A stretch of 64,000 bases of DNA. It comes from Rana temporaria (Eukaryota > Chordata > Amphibia > Anura > Ranidae). Position 1 is the stretch's first letter. Every line of letters starts with the position of its first letter. A model generated the notes under the pieces. That model ran no database searches and was not told the origin of the DNA. It saw only the letters and a list, made by a program, of their open reading frames with translations. A program made the position numbers and the translations under genes. This document shows positions 22,517 through 34,254 of this stretch, one piece after another. The stretch covers positions 139,907,422 through 139,971,421 of the forward strand of contig NC_053499.1 of assembly GCF_905171775.1 (NCBI RefSeq). The letters are read 5' to 3'.

Positions 22517-22801
22517 CTGATGGTTAAAAAAACGTTAGAAAAAAAAAAACGATCGTCTGTGGGGAAATCCATCGGTCAAAAATCCATGCATGCTCAGAAT
22601 CACGTTGATGCATGCTCGGAAGCATTGAACTTCATTTTTCTCAGCACGTCGTAGTGTTTTATGTCACCGCGTTGGACACGATCAGATTTTTAAATGAGGG
22701 TGTGTAGGCAAGACTGATGAAAGTCAGCTTCATCGGACATCTGATGAAAAAATCCATCGGTCCGTTTTCATCGGATAAACCGTTCGTGTGTACGTGGCAT
22801 T
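22517..22801. mobile_element. Fold-back fragment, right half
   Basis: The GATCGTCTGTGGGG start and ACCGTTCGTGTGTACGTGGC end, with CATGCATGCTCAGAATCACG inside, match 16577-16990 in part. The left terminus is missing. Confidence 0.6.
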
Positions 22802-23737
22802 AGAGGTGCCTCTCTTCTCTTTTATACTCAGTTAGGACATGACGCTACTCTTATATCAAGACATTGCTTGTATATCAAGTCACAATTTCTTACACAATTT
22901 TGCTTGTCTTGCAAAACACTCTCAAACCAAGTTACTCTCAAACCAAGGTTTCACTGTAAAGTGTTTCTAAACCATAATTTTCTGGTAGCTAAATAGTCCC
23001 TGGCTAATTTAGAAACGTTTTCTAGCCAAGGTAGACTCCGAAGAACTACTAGCTCTCTGTGTATGTTCTATATATTTCTCCACAATATTAAGTGAGACTC
23101 AACAATTATGTTCTATTGTGGGATTACATTTGTTGGGTGGCTATAGGCCAAAAGAGACAGCTTTTACCTCAAACACTGATTAATGAAGTCCATTGTGACC
23201 AATATGTATAACGCATTTTAGATGGCCCAAACTATCCTTTAACTTTATGACCACACTGCCTAATTAGCAAAACTTTTCTTGCTTACTTTCTGAGTCTGAT
23301 GTTCTATAATTTTCTAAAAAAAGGCCTGGAGTTCAACTCGACTTCATTACTGGGAATAGAAAAATCTAAATGACTATTTGAGATACAAAAGCCAGCCATA
23401 ATTTAGCTTCTTTATTGTTCCATAAGCCTTTTAGCAATGTATTGATCTTTCATATATTCTTGTGACATGCTCTCGACTCAGCTCACCAAAAGTCCAATTC
23501 ATAAGACTCATTCATTTTACAGATATCTTGTTCTATGAATGATATAATGGAGGTTTTTCCTTTGGAAAAAAAGATTGAAAGTGTGTTAGATTTTAATGTA
23601 CGCATTTCGGTTTCATAACTGTAACCTGCATTCTAAATAATGCAAATAATAATGATAATAACAGTAATATAATTATAGTCCAAATGACAATATTTTGCTT
23701 CAAATAATTGCTTACATTATCTCCATTTACACCTAAA
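22802..23737. other. Non-coding stretch, nothing recognised
   Basis: AT-rich and featureless. Confidence 0.45.
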
Positions 23738-24200
23738 GAGACCATTTTTTTCTTCGCTTTTCTTTATCGCCCCCCCCCTTTTCTATTATTCACTCTTTCT
23801 CTTTCCTCTGTTTCTTTTTTCATTTCACAATGTTCTATACAAAGGGGTTTCGAAAATACTGTAGGTTTTCTGTAGCACTTTGCCACAGTTCATCTCCTTC
23901 ATCGCCTTCCTTCTTTCCTTTCTTCCTTTCATTCTGCTTGCTTGCTTCCACAATAAAATACACAAAAATAGTTACAAAGATAAAAAGTTTTCTCTGGCAC
24001 CTTGCCGTAAGTCCTCTTCTTCATTTTCCTTTCCTTTTTCTTCCTTGGTTACATTAAAGTACACATAATTGTTTTTTTTTTTAAAAAAATCCTTCCATAT
24101 TTCCATTTTTCTTCCTTTCTCTTGCCTTTTCCAAGTCTTCTTTGTTTGCACAACACATACAAAACAAAGAATTAAAAAAATTGGTTCTTTCTGGTATGGT
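23738..24200. repeat. Pyrimidine-rich degenerate tandem repeat
   Basis: Blocks of roughly 120-130 bases recur: GGTTTTCTGTAGCACTTTGCC / AGTTTTCTCTGGCACCTTGCC, followed each time by CTTCNTTC runs and then a TACACANAAT-like word. Two copies are clear and one or two more are degenerate. Confidence 0.55.
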
Positions 24201-24246
24201 TTCATTTAAAGTCAGAAGGTTTTTTATCTTAATGCATTCTATACTT

Positions 24247-24690
24247 TAATTAAAACAGCCTTCTGTGTGCAGCAGCCCCCCCCCTCCCCCAATACTTACC
24301 TGAGGTCCCTCTAGATCCAGTGATGTTGCAGGAGTGTCTCTGCTGCCCCAGGACTCCCCTCCTCATTGGCTGGGACAGCAGTGCAGCGTCATTGGGTCCC
24401 ACTGCTGTCAATCAAAGTCAGTCAGCCAGGAGTGAAAGAAGGCGGGGCTGGTCCCTGGATTTGTGTCTGAATGGACACAGGGAGCTGCGTCTCGGCTTGG
24501 TGCCCCCATAGCAAGTTGCATGCTGTGGGGGCACTCAACAGGAGGGAGGAGCCAGGAGCACCGGAGAGGGACCCGAGAAGAGGAGGATCCTGGCTGCTCT
24601 GTGAAAAACCATTACACAGGGCAGGTAAATATACTGTAACATGTTTGTTATTTTTAACAAAAAAAAAAAAAAAGACTTTACAATCATATT
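24247..24690. repeat. MITE related to the AAGTGATTGTAAAG family
   Basis: The left part holds AATACTTACCTGAGG and the right part CAGGTAAATATACTG, then A-rich sequence and GACTTTACAATCAT. The termini are degraded. It recalls the intact copy at 44021-44500. Confidence 0.5.
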
Positions 24691-24958
24691 TTACAGATAG
24701 ACAGAATCCCAATTTCTTTACTGTACCTTCACTTGAGACCACTAACTCAGCAATATAACTTGATCAGCTTGGACACAAAAGCAAAATCGTGAGTGTTTGA
24801 TAACCTTTAATGATAGTGTGAGTTATATAGTTAGTCAAATTGAAAAAAGACACAAATCCATCTAGTTCAACCAATAGAAAAATATATACATAAAATTTCC
24901 ACATACAGAATCCTATACCCAGAGTTGATCCAGAGGAATGCAAAACTTTTAAAACTGC

Positions 24959-25341
24959 TTAGTGCCCTTTCACATGGTCCGTGTCCGTGTGCGGGCTCCA
25001 CTTTGCTCAGCAGGGATCGCTCCGTCAATCCCCGCTGAGCAGGCAGATGACAGGTCTGTCTCTGCACACTGTGCAGGGATAGACCTGTCAGAGCACCGCT
25101 CTCCCATATGGGGGATTGGATGACGACGGACCGTAGAGTCCATTGTCATCCGATCCGCAGACGAATGGAAAAATAGGGTTCTCCTCTGTCACACTTTGGT
25201 AATTCGGAGCAGGTCGGATGTCAGCGGGCATGTCACAGCTGACATCCATGGCTCCATAGACCTCTATGGAGCGCCCGTTCAGGCCCGCCTAAAAATCTGA
25301 CAGGCGGCCTTGAACGGTCCATGCATGTGAAAGAGGCCTAA
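24959..25341. mobile_element. GTGAAAG-ended MITE
   Basis: Ends TGCCCTTTCACATG and CATGTGAAAGAGGCC are inverted, with TAG/TAA beside them. The inside is GC-rich with CCGATCCG/CGGATGAC words. Confidence 0.65.
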
Positions 25342-26560
25342 GTCTACACTGACACTCCTGGTTATAGATTGAATTCTGCTCACACCTGTGTGACTTAAGT
25401 GTTTAGTATGTTAGCACTCTATAATAGAGCACAGAAATAGGCCACCGCAAGCAACTGGATGGTAGATAAAATAAGTCTATTAAGGCAAGACAAGGTAACA
25501 CAAGGCACGAATCATAAAATGGTTAAAGATCATGATAGAATAAGCAAGGCTAACTAATTTGAATATTACCCTAAGTATGGCAATTTACCTAAACCCCATT
25601 AACACTAAACCAATCCACAGCACTAATAAGGAATCACATAAACAGTGAAGAATATAATGGCAGTAAAGAAAGTCTCATAGTAACTCTGCAATAACCAATC
25701 AAAGAAATTGTCCTAGAGTTCACTGTATTGTGATAGCCCCAGATGTAAGTATGAATAAGTGTTCCTGAACAGGGTGCCCCTGAAAGGTGTTTGTGTGATA
25801 CCTGGTGCCTAATGTGCAATGATAACCAGACTGATATTGGTGCCCACCTGTAAGGTGGTGCACTTTGATCTGTTACTTATGGGAAGTAGTCTCTATAGCC
25901 ATTAACTGTGTGTGATAAGAAGTGAAGCTTAGTTGTTCTGCTCACTCCTCCTGGTATGTCACAGGTCCAGCCCCTTCTGCTTGGGGATCAGTTGTCCCAG
26001 AAGTCTCAGACTTTTTGATTAGGATGTCACTGATGTAGGCATATCCTACAATGGGTTCCCTCAGCTCTGGTCCCAAGACACAGCAACTCTCTCTGGCTCA
26101 ACGTTTTTGCTCTCTAGGTGCTTAGAACACTACAGTAGATATGCATGATCTGGCCCTGTACTGGTCTGTCTCCTCTGTAGCTGGTGAGCAATGGCAGGTC
26201 CAATGGCAGGTCTAAATGCTCTCCTTTCCCCTGGTTAAAGTCCCCAAACTCTCCAGAATTGAAAGGAAAAGGACTACTCCTTTTTGTGAGCAGGGAATTC
26301 TAGGTATTAGAGTCCACAGCTCCATCCACTGCTCTGTGCAGGAGCAAGCGGTGAGAGGACACACAACCCGCTCTTATGCTGCCAGAAGGGAGGGGGCTCG
26401 AGTGGGGGAATCCAAACAGAGCTGCTCCAGTAGCAGTAAAGAGAGAGGAGAAAGACTTGCAGCACAGCGTCTCCTCCAGCCACTCTGAATGAATATTATG
26501 TAGTCTTATATCTAGCCTTTAGGCTTTTCACACTTTACAGTTTCTCCGTACCTCAGTGCT
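25342..26560. other. Unclassified non-coding sequence
   Basis: No frame or terminus that I can assign. The right part (26216-26488) is GC-richer with a 90-codon frame lacking any domain. It could be an unrecognised LTR or old repeat. Confidence 0.4.
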
Positions 26561-26576
26561 TATAAAAGACTTTTGT

Positions 26577-26906
26577 TTACAGAGCTCAGAAACTCAAGCT
26601 CAAATTCACATTCACCCCTCTCCTCTCCCAGTATGACTCTGCCTAAGGTTTCAGTCAGGGACAACAACACACTTTCTCAATGGAGACGACAAGTGGCAAT
26701 GTTGATGTACGGGCATGTAACACAATTGTTACTGTCAGGAAATCTGATCTGAGGAATGTTTACAGAGCTCAGTAGCTCATGCTCAATTTCATATTCTCCT
26801 CCCTCTCTCTGTCTTAGGTTTCTGTTAAGGGCAATAACACATTTTCCCAATGGAGGCTACTGTGTTTCACAATTGCCACTGTCAGTAAACCTGCCCTGAT
26901 GAATGA
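26577..26906. repeat. Direct tandem duplication, ~180-bp unit
   Basis: Copy one begins GTTTACAGAGCTCAGAAACTC and copy two GTTTACAGAGCTCAGTAGCTC near 26757. Both continue through CTCTG(CC/T)...AGGTTTC, AATGGAG and CACTGTCAG / TACTGTCAG to a GATGAATG/GAGGAATG end. Copy two is shorter by small deletions. Confidence 0.75.
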
Positions 26907-27559
26907 TGTGGGACAGTTGTTGGAGCTCATTTAAGTAGACAGGAATTGTCTACAGGGAGGTTACAGGAAATCAGCAGTGGTGACATGCAACAATCGATAA
27001 AAAAAAGATAAAAAAATATTTTATTTTAACAATCTGGATTTTTCTATGAGCATTTGTATAATATAATACTGTTACGGTTCATATCTACTTTAATAGCAAA
27101 TACATATTTTTATTAAACATGCAATTATGTTTAAGTGACCTCTGTACTCTGTATATATTTTTCATTTTGAAAACATAAATTTGGTTAATAGTGAAGGTAA
27201 AAAAATGAAATTATAAACATTATGCTGTTACCTTCAATTGAGAACACAAAAACGGACAGTCAACAGTCTTTTAAAAAGAAGAAAAAAAACGTAAGTGCAG
27301 ATAATTGCCAAAATTAGTACCAATTAGAATTTAAAATCAGACTGAATATACTCATATCATAGTCAGGAACAATAGAGGCTTTGTGAAAGCTATTATTTTA
27401 TTCTGCTAGAGCAGAAACAGGGGAGTGAAATTTGCTAAAAAAGCTGCAGAGCATTCACAGGTGTTAGAGCGCTGCCCCCCCATCCGGTGGCGGAGAGACC
27501 CTGCTGCTTACTGCTATCTAAACACAGGCTTTGCTCTCATCCATTAATCAGAATACTTT
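26907..27559. other. Non-coding stretch, nothing recognised
   Basis: AT-rich, without supported features. Confidence 0.45.
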
Positions 27560-27800
27560 CACTTTGACTTTTTCCTTTCCACTTATGTTGTTCCTTGCAG
27601 AGATTCTCAAACATCTAGATGTTAAAAAGGAAGCAAAAAAAAAAACATGCCCTTCACAAGGGGACGTACTGTTCCCAGCAGAGGCTTAACCTGGTAATTA
27701 GGCTCACTTGCTGTAAAGTGAGGTCAGGAAATGAAAGGCGAAAGGAACATACATTTTTTATGCAGATTAGGTGCTGTGCTATTTATATGTGATTAAGAAA
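27560..27800. other. Candidate conserved block, pair member 1
   Basis: Contains GGTAATTAGGCTCACTTGCT, GCGAAAGGAAC and CAGATTAGGTGCTG in order. A shorter version of this order recurs at 30451-30520. Either an old repeat or duplicated regulatory DNA would explain it. Confidence 0.3.
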
Positions 27801-27993
27801 ACAGTAATTGAATTCCTAAATTGTCACAGAAAAAAATAATTCTAGCTGTTCAAATTAGGCAAGATTTCCAGTTAAAGTGAAACCCTGTATTGCCGGAGAA
27901 ATAAAATAAAACCATTGCCTACACATCAGATACGCACTGTACATAATAATAATGATTTAGCAAACTCTATAGCAGATGCTTGGCTGCTTCTTT

Positions 27994-28254
27994 TTAACCC
28001 ATTCTTGCCCAGCGGCATCCCTGTAATAGGGTTTGTATACCCGGGGAGGGTGGGAAGGATTGGCAATCATGTGACCATTGTAATTGACTGTCCCTCTGGC
28101 TACTGATTGTGAGTGACAGCTCTGTCTCTGCGCTGGGAACGCACAAGGAGCACGCTGTTCGCACAGAAACATTGGCTGCCCAGTGACGCATATGTGCAGC
28201 GTGTGGGCATTAAATCCGCCACACATATTAGTCACACGGGTGGCAACAGGTTAA
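27994..28254. mobile_element. TTAA-flanked short MITE
   Basis: TTAACCCATTCTTGCCC and GGTGGCAACAGGTTAA give imperfect inverted ends with TTAA at each tip, 261 bp in all. Confidence 0.5.
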
Positions 28255-28262
28255 GGTAAGTG

Positions 28263-28642
28263 TTAAAGGGTCACTAAAGGATTTTTTTTTTAGCTAAATA
28301 GCTTCCTTTACCTTACTGCAGTCCTGGTTTCATGTCCTCATTGTTCGTTTTTGCTCTGATGTTGCTGTAATTCTTCTCTGTTCTGGACACTACCTGGTTG
28401 TCTGTTTCCTGATGACCACAGTACTGGGAGATTCTAGTTTCATTTTCCAAACAATCACTGCTCTATGGCTCTGTACATGCACACAGGCAGGATAACATGC
28501 AAAAACGAAAATAAATGCAAAAACGAAAACTACAGGTACATTATATGATTGATTTGTATCTATTTTTAATCAATTTTAAAAGGAATCAGTTAACTATTAT
28601 GTCTCTATACCCTGTAAACAGTCATTTCAGCAACTCCTTTAA
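28263..28642. mobile_element. TTAAAGGGTCACTAAAGG MITE
   Basis: It starts TTAAAGGGTCACTAAAGG and ends in a decayed CTCCTTTAA. An AC-rich AACGAAAA duplication lies near 28503-28530. The TTAA tips agree with the piggyBac-type group in this window. Confidence 0.6.
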
Positions 28643-29008
28643 TGTAAAATCTATCATAATTATTTTATTACAGTTCTGGAATAATGTATATCAGTGGTTC
28701 TAATTTTCTAAAATCGAATTTTGAAAATAAATCCGACAGGGGTTACAACCTTCTCTTACTCTATCCGAAATGAAAAAAAAAAAGTTTGTCTATAGTTTTA
28801 CTTTAAAAAATTGCAGGTAACAATATAGACATATCACGTATTTGAAGTGCTTACTTGCAGTGGTTTGTCTTTCCCATAAACAACTTTTTATTTACTTGTA
28901 ATGTGCCTTAGAACTTTCTAGGGAATTCAACCACTCCAGAAAGAGGTGATTCCTTAGCATAGCCACAGTTCCCCTTCTCTTCTGCCATATCAATGTCCTC
29001 CCCTATTG
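28643..29008. other. Non-coding, one MITE end fragment
   Basis: The part near 28735-28812 (CTTACTCTATCCGAAATG, TTTGTCTATAGTTTTACTTT) is an end fragment of the family at 10763-11730. Nothing else was recognised. Confidence 0.45.
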
Positions 29009-29016
29009 TTGTAAAA

Positions 29017-29164
29017 CAGGGGTCCTCAAACTATGGCCCTCCAGTTGTTCAGGAACTACAATTCCCATCATGCCTAGTCATGTCAGTGAATGTCAGAGTC
29101 TTGCAATGCCTCATGGGATGTGTAGTTCCGCAACAGCTGGAGGGCCATAGTTTGAAGATCCCTG
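29017..29164. mobile_element. hAT hairpin MITE, 8-bp TSD TTGTAAAA
   Basis: Ends CAGGGGTCCTCAAACTATGG and its inverse enclose a 148-bp hairpin between two exact TTGTAAAA copies (29009-29016, 29165-29172). The left arm carries AACTACAATTCCCATCATGC (29054-29073) and the right arm a near copy inverted (29108-29127). Confidence 0.92.
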
Positions 29165-29172
29165 TTGTAAAA

Positions 29173-30007
29173 TATGCAATAATATATATCCTCTATTGCA
29201 CCCTATAATATATAGCTATTGCATAAATGTATTAAAGTGTATTTGTATGTCCCTTTATTAACTAATATCATCTAACCACAATATGCTAGGCCTAATGCTA
29301 TAATGTTAACTATGAAGACAGATGCATTTGAGTAAAACAAGTTAGATTTATTTCCCTTAAGGTAGGAATATTATATTCTAACAACAGATATCTATAAAGT
29401 CTATAACAACAATAATAATAATGAAAGATACTTAACACATTACGTAGATACTCTTGATTGGCTGGTCTCAGATGTTATAGAGTGAAGGCCTGTAGGTCTC
29501 TGTATGCCGCATATCTTAGGCCCAAAATAGCCATCAGAGCAAGGTCCCAGCAAGATGGCAGAGACGCAACCTCATGACAACCTTGCTTCGAAGAGAAAGG
29601 CGCTAAGCTCTGTGTTACAAACTCTTTTTAAAAAACGAAGTCATTCAACCCCCCCCATTGCCAACCCCTTGTGCCTTCTGGGCCAATCCTTTTACAGGCA
29701 AATCTTCCTATTCACTGACTGTCCTGCCATACTTGGCCTATGGGGGCGGTATTGCAGTCCATGGCTCCATGAGCCCTGGATCTCTTTGAAGCTTGCTTGT
29801 AGAATCACTGATTCTTATCTTATTGTCATAGACACAAAGGAGCCAGGCCCCCTGCTATGCAGATTCTTCCTGGGGCCAAATTTCTCTGTGCCTTTTAAAA
29901 CCATGGGATTGCAAGTGTCAGCTTGTTGTAAAAACAGATGTTGTAATACACCTATAATGGGAATGTCTATTTTCTTTCTATGCTGGGCCATGAATACTGA
30001 AATATAA
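29173..30007. other. Non-coding, includes an orphan 150-codon frame
   Basis: The plus frame 29555-30007 starts in an AAGATGGCAGAG context (MAETQPHDNLASKRK). It is rich in Cys, Leu and Phe with no domain, repeat or neighbour that supports a gene. Most likely chance or a decayed element. Confidence 0.35.
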
Positions 30008-30345
30008 GCAAAAGCAGAAGGTGCACTGGCCTAGTGCAATACCATTAAGAATCTTTATTAGATAAAACCAAAAGCAATGTACTCGCAAAGGTACACCATA
30101 AAGTGCATGTAACAGGTCCAGTACCACACAGGAAACGTGTCCATGCACAGGAGCACAGCTTACGCATTTCAATAGCAGAGCCCTCTTCTTCAGAGCTACA
30201 TTGAATATAAATATAAACCTATGGGAAGATTGTGTTTGAAACAAATGGTCTAGTGACAATGGGTCTTTCCAAAGTCGCTTAAATTGTAATTCAGGCCATT
30301 TGAAAAGTAGCCATGACACAATGCAATCTGACAATAAACCCCTCC
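30008..30345 (-). repeat. Dispersed repeat with GAAGAAG...GAAATGCGT motif
   Basis: On the minus strand CTCTGAAGAAGAGGGCTCTG is followed by TTGAAATGCGTAAGCTG, a motif pair seen in many amphibian repeats. A diverged relative, CTCCTGAAAAAGCC...GGCGAAACATGTTGAG, is at 52040-52080. Confidence 0.45.
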
Positions 30346-30420
30346 CCTACTCTGCACTAGCCAATTAGAAATTAGACTTCAGCTGCCAGGATCCTACAAT
30401 TAAATGCTGTGCTAATTCAC

Positions 30421-30540
30421 TATAAAGCCAGAAACCCAAATGCATATTACCCAGTAATTAAGCTCACTTGCTGTTAAACGGCAAAAGGAATTTGTATTAA
30501 TTATGCCCATTAGGTGCAGAAACAGTTGTGTGAAATTTAC
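30421..30540. other. Candidate conserved block, pair member 2
   Basis: AGTAATTAAGCTCACTTGCTG, CGGCAAAAGGAA and CCATTAGGTGCAG follow the order seen at 27690-27775, with a gap in the middle. Confidence 0.3.
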
Positions 30541-31190
30541 GCAGATATCACCTGGTTTTCCCACATAATTTGAAAGAAAACTCTTGAATTAATTGTTCTA
30601 TGTTTAACTCTGGGGATAAGCAGAGTTTTTTCAGCAAAACTGATTTTACCGTGACATCCCTCTTGTTTCAGTACTTTGCCTCTGATTAACCTGTAACAAG
30701 TATACACATTAGGAGAGTCAAAGAAAGTCAAAAGACCTAAAACGTATACAACATTGTAAGCACGGAACTCCTGATGTAGATATTTGTTCCAGACCAGTGA
30801 CTCAGAAAATATGAATGTCAGAGGCAGGGCCAACTTTAATATGGGGCAAAAAGGGCAGCTTCCCCGGACCCAGTCATTATTGTGGGGCCCAAAGTAGCTG
30901 AGCTGCCCCTTGAGCTTGCAGTGCTCACAAATATTTAATAAGTGGATTTGGATATCACTCAGGGAATGAGGACAGAATTGAACGTTGGGGGCACTGGTAA
31001 TTGGTTGGGTGCTATATCTGCAGCCTGTGCAGTGATTGGCCAGCTTGACCCCTCTCCTTCACCATGTATGACAAGCCGAAGACCATTGGCCCACTGAAGA
31101 ACTTCTTTGCTGGAGGGTTTGGCGGGGTGTCTGGTATTCGCCTGACATCCTCTGGACACTATCAAGGAAAGACCGATTGAGGGGGAAGGG
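30541..31190. other. Non-coding, repeat remnants
   Basis: GGGCAAAAAGGGCAGCTTCCCC and TTATTGTGGGGCCCAAAG near 30842-30890 look like a dispersed repeat fragment. The rest is unassigned. Confidence 0.4.
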
Positions 31191-31194
31191 CAAT

Positions 31195-31595
31195 TCAGGG
31201 GTCTGTGGAGGATGGGGAGGGCGTCCTGTGTAATAATGGAGGAGGCAGGTCCTGTGTAATGATGGGGTTACATATGGGGATAAGATCCTGTGTAATTATG
31301 GGGGAGGAAGTCCTGTGTAATGATGGAGGAGGGGGTCCTGTGTAATGAGGGAGGGGGGGTCCTGAGTAATGATGAGGGTAGTATGGGGGAGGGAGTCCTG
31401 TGTATTGATGGAGGGTGGGGGTCCTTCTGTGTAATGATGGAGGGGGGTCCTGTGTAATGGATGGGAATAGTCTGGGGGAGGGAGTCCTGTGTATTCATGG
31501 AGGAGGGGAGTCCTGTGTAATGATGAAGGGGGGGGAGTCCTGTGAAATGATGGGTGTAGTTTAGGGGATGAAATCCTGTGTAATGATAGATTGAG
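31195..31595. repeat. Minisatellite, GGAGTCCTGTGTAATGATGG units
   Basis: Roughly 14-16 degenerate units of 22-30 bases, each centred on TCCTGTGTAATGATGG. The array keeps minus-strand frames open (repeated ITQDSLP- and HYTGLP-like peptides). Those frames are artefacts. Confidence 0.85.
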
Positions 31596-32508
31596 AGTCT
31601 GACCCCATTCTCCTGAACCTCCCTTTTGGCCAATGAGGCTGCCTATCATTGTGGCCATTAAATAGAATGGCAGAGGAGGTGGAAGGCCGTGCAGGCTCTT
31701 GACCTAGAAAGGTGGGTCAATATCTGATCGATATCTTACCAAGAGTACCAAGGGGCATCAAAGGGACACTCAAAACAGAATTGACATGCAGATACCTGGA
31801 GGCACTGTGTGCTGCTAGGGCCAAATTATATGTTTGTTCCCCACTTAATGTTCTCTTTAAATTGTACAGTTTCTGAGACAAAGCCATGCAAATGAATGCG
31901 TTAGAGGAATCCTTGCCTCAGCTTTTCTCTCTGCTTGAGTTAATTTTGGCTAAGCCTCACAGACCATCAAATTAAATTCCTGTCTTTATCTTCTTGTGCT
32001 TGTACTGCTATTATTACCTGACACAACAATCCAGACCCTCGGGCCTGCATAGTGCATAGGTTGTAAGTGGCAAAGAGGAGCAAACTGATTCTCTCAGACT
32101 GGGATTGGCCTTATAGTGGATATTTATGAATATTGCTGATCTATTCATCTAGTTTTCTTATGCCTTATGTATAAAAAGCATACTCTTAAAGTCCTCTTTC
32201 TCTGGATTCACAAGCCTTGCAGATCAAACATAATTGTTGGTAAGTTGAAGTCTATACCAGGTTAGGTTCGCTTTACTGTAAATGCTTAACTGTTGCTATA
32301 CCTTCTAACAGTCTGAGATGAGAAAAAGGGACACATTTTTGTATAATGTATGTAGGTAAAGGACACACACCAGTGGTATATCAAATTATTGGGACCATGA
32401 AGAACTGGTAATCAAACATGATTGGTTAAACCCACAAGTAATTTTTTGTAACAATATTTTTATTTTTCACTTGCTTCTCAATTAAATTTCTTTTTTGTGA
32501 AGTGTAGT
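31596..32508. other. Non-coding stretch, nothing firm
   Basis: TACCTTCTAACAGTCTGAG near 32300 weakly recalls the CATACCTCCCA element. Otherwise unassigned. Confidence 0.4.
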
Positions 32509-32776
32509 TTAAAGGAGAAGTCTAGCCTGAGCTCATTTGGCTGGGCTTCTCCTCTGGGTCACAGGAGTGCAATTTGTTTGGCACTCCTGTGGCCCATTTT
32601 CAGGAGATTCTGAAGTCCGTTCTCCGCTAACGTCACCAAGATCAGTCCAGGCACCTCGTCATCCCGACTCTTGAAGTCTGGATCTGCCAGGTGCCTGGAC
32701 TGATGGCCATCTCAGCCTCTCAGCGAGCCCCTAAGACGGACACTCCCTGACTCTCCACAGCTCAGCTCTAGACTGA
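32509..32776. repeat. TTAAAGGAGAAGTC MITE, left part
   Basis: Begins TTTAAAGGAGAAGTCTAGCC and is cut by the next repeat. The CAGGCACCTCGTCATC / TGCCAGGTGCCTGGAC inverted pair lies inside. Confidence 0.55.
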
Positions 32777-33310
32777 TTGGGGGTTAATACTCATACCAGA
32801 CCCAAAGGGCCTGGTAATGGACTGGGGATTCCCTGCTGTTTTTTTCAATGACTTTTATCTGTATTGCCAAGACCTGACAATTCATTACAGCCGCGATCAG
32901 TTTTAAATGACTTTTTTTCATTTAGAAATGTAATTTTGCTGCGGTACTGGTCTAAACACGGGCAATATGCTCCACTTTACAGTCGTACTATAAACACCCC
33001 CCAGCTACAAAATTTAAAGCAATATTTCACTTTTATTGTTTTACTTTAAGCATTATTAAAATCACTGCTCCCGAAAAAACTGATGTTTTTAAAACTTTTT
33101 TGTGCATTGTTACATGTCCTATGTGACAGGACCAAGGTCCCCAAACACTTTTTATGATAATAACTTGCATATAAGCCTTTAAAATTAGCTCTTTTGTTTT
33201 TCATATTCATGTACCATAGACTTTAACAGTGTTTGCGTGTTCGAACAAATTCTTTGCCTGTTTGCAAGTTCTGGTGCGAACCGAACCGGGGGGTGTTCGG
33301 CTCATCCCTA
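32777..33310 (-). repeat. Dispersed repeat ending in GGGATGAGCCGAACA
   Basis: Read on the minus strand it starts AGGGATGAGCCGAACACCCC and includes GCAAACAGGCAAAGAATTTG, a TGTTTTTAAAACATCAGT-like A/T segment and GGCCCTTTGGGTCTGG. I recognise it as an abundant amphibian repeat. A relative's end (GGGATGAGCTTGGGTTCCGG, minus strand) is at 45568-45598. Confidence 0.6.
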
Positions 33311-33407
33311 CTAGCCACTGTGTGGATGAAATCTGCCTTTTAGTTACACAAAGTCAAAGGTTTTCATTGTGCACCATTACAGCCTTCTAGCTGCCGGTGT
33401 TCTAACG

Positions 33408-33655
33408 ACCAATGGCATCATAAGTTGATAAGGAGGATGTCAGTTGCCTGCATAGCATCCTTGTTTGACCCTCCCCTGTCATTCTCTATCAGAGTTGGGG
33501 TCACATTAGCTGAGTGATGAAGAAAAAGTGAGGGAGAAGTGAAACACTGGAATACTAGTCAGTACCCGTTTGATTATTTAGGGTGCCTCAAGATTGTCCA
33601 TCATTTTTAAAGGGTGCCTCGATTGAAAAAAGGTTGAGAAACACTGGTATAACAA
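33408..33655. repeat. Third copy of the 51983/53216 repeat, partial
   Basis: CATCATAAGTTGATAAGGAGG, GGGAGAAGTGAAACACTGG, ATACTAGTCAG and GGTTGAGAAACACTGGTATAA all recur in the paired repeats at 51983-52697 and 53216-53940. Confidence 0.75.
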
Positions 33656-34067
33656 GCAGGTTTTACTGCATATAAAGACTGATTTTACTTTTGTGGGTTT
33701 AGTAACACTTTAAATATGAGACTGAGTATACTGTAAATTACTTATATTGGGTAATTATGGCCTCTCAGTGGTTATTAAGCCTTATTGTTATTCGGAAAAA
33801 AAAGGGGGAAATGGGGAAAAAAACAACAATAATGCTGGTCTTGAATAGCCCATAAATGTAATTACAATTCAATTCAATAGAGAGCTCAGAAGGTAGCTCG
33901 GTCTAGCTAAGAAATGGATATGCTTACCCTGTTGTGAGTTTGTGCCTCATACAATTCCTCAGTAAGGGGTTTCCCTTCACACCCGATATGGCAGAACAGG
34001 ATCACAAGAACAGGCTAAGGACAGTCTTGCCCCTTTTTAAATATAATGCCATATGGTGGGGGACAAC
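33656..34067. other. Non-coding stretch, nothing recognised
   Basis: No supported feature. Confidence 0.45.
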
Positions 34068-34075
34068 ATGACGCA

Positions 34076-34246
34076 TAGGGTTGCCACCTCACCCCTTTAA
34101 ACCCAAACACATATGAATTACACAGGTTCTGAGGCAAATTTCATGCAGATAAAAGCACCAAGTGAGTTTAATTACCACCTTAATCAGCCACAGAACCTGT
34201 GTAATTAATATGTGTTCGGTTTTAAAGGGATGAGGTGGCAACCCTA
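34076..34246. mobile_element. hAT hairpin MITE, 8-bp TSD ATGACGCA
   Basis: TAGGGTTGCCACCTCACCCC and the inverted GGTGGCAACCCTA form the ends of a 171-bp hairpin with AATTACACAGGTTCTG arms. Exact 8-bp duplications ATGACGCA lie at 34068-34075 and 34247-34254. Confidence 0.92.
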
Positions 34247-34254
34247 ATGACGCA

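Noticed and set aside
29555..30007. 150-codon plus-strand frame as a host gene
   Set aside because: No domain, no splice support, compositional oddities (Cys, Leu, Phe), and a downstream repeat. Kept only as an orphan frame note.
31268..31658. Repetitive Thr/Pro/His-rich minus-strand frames
   Set aside because: They translate the GTCCTGTGTAATGATGG minisatellite and have no start or domain support.
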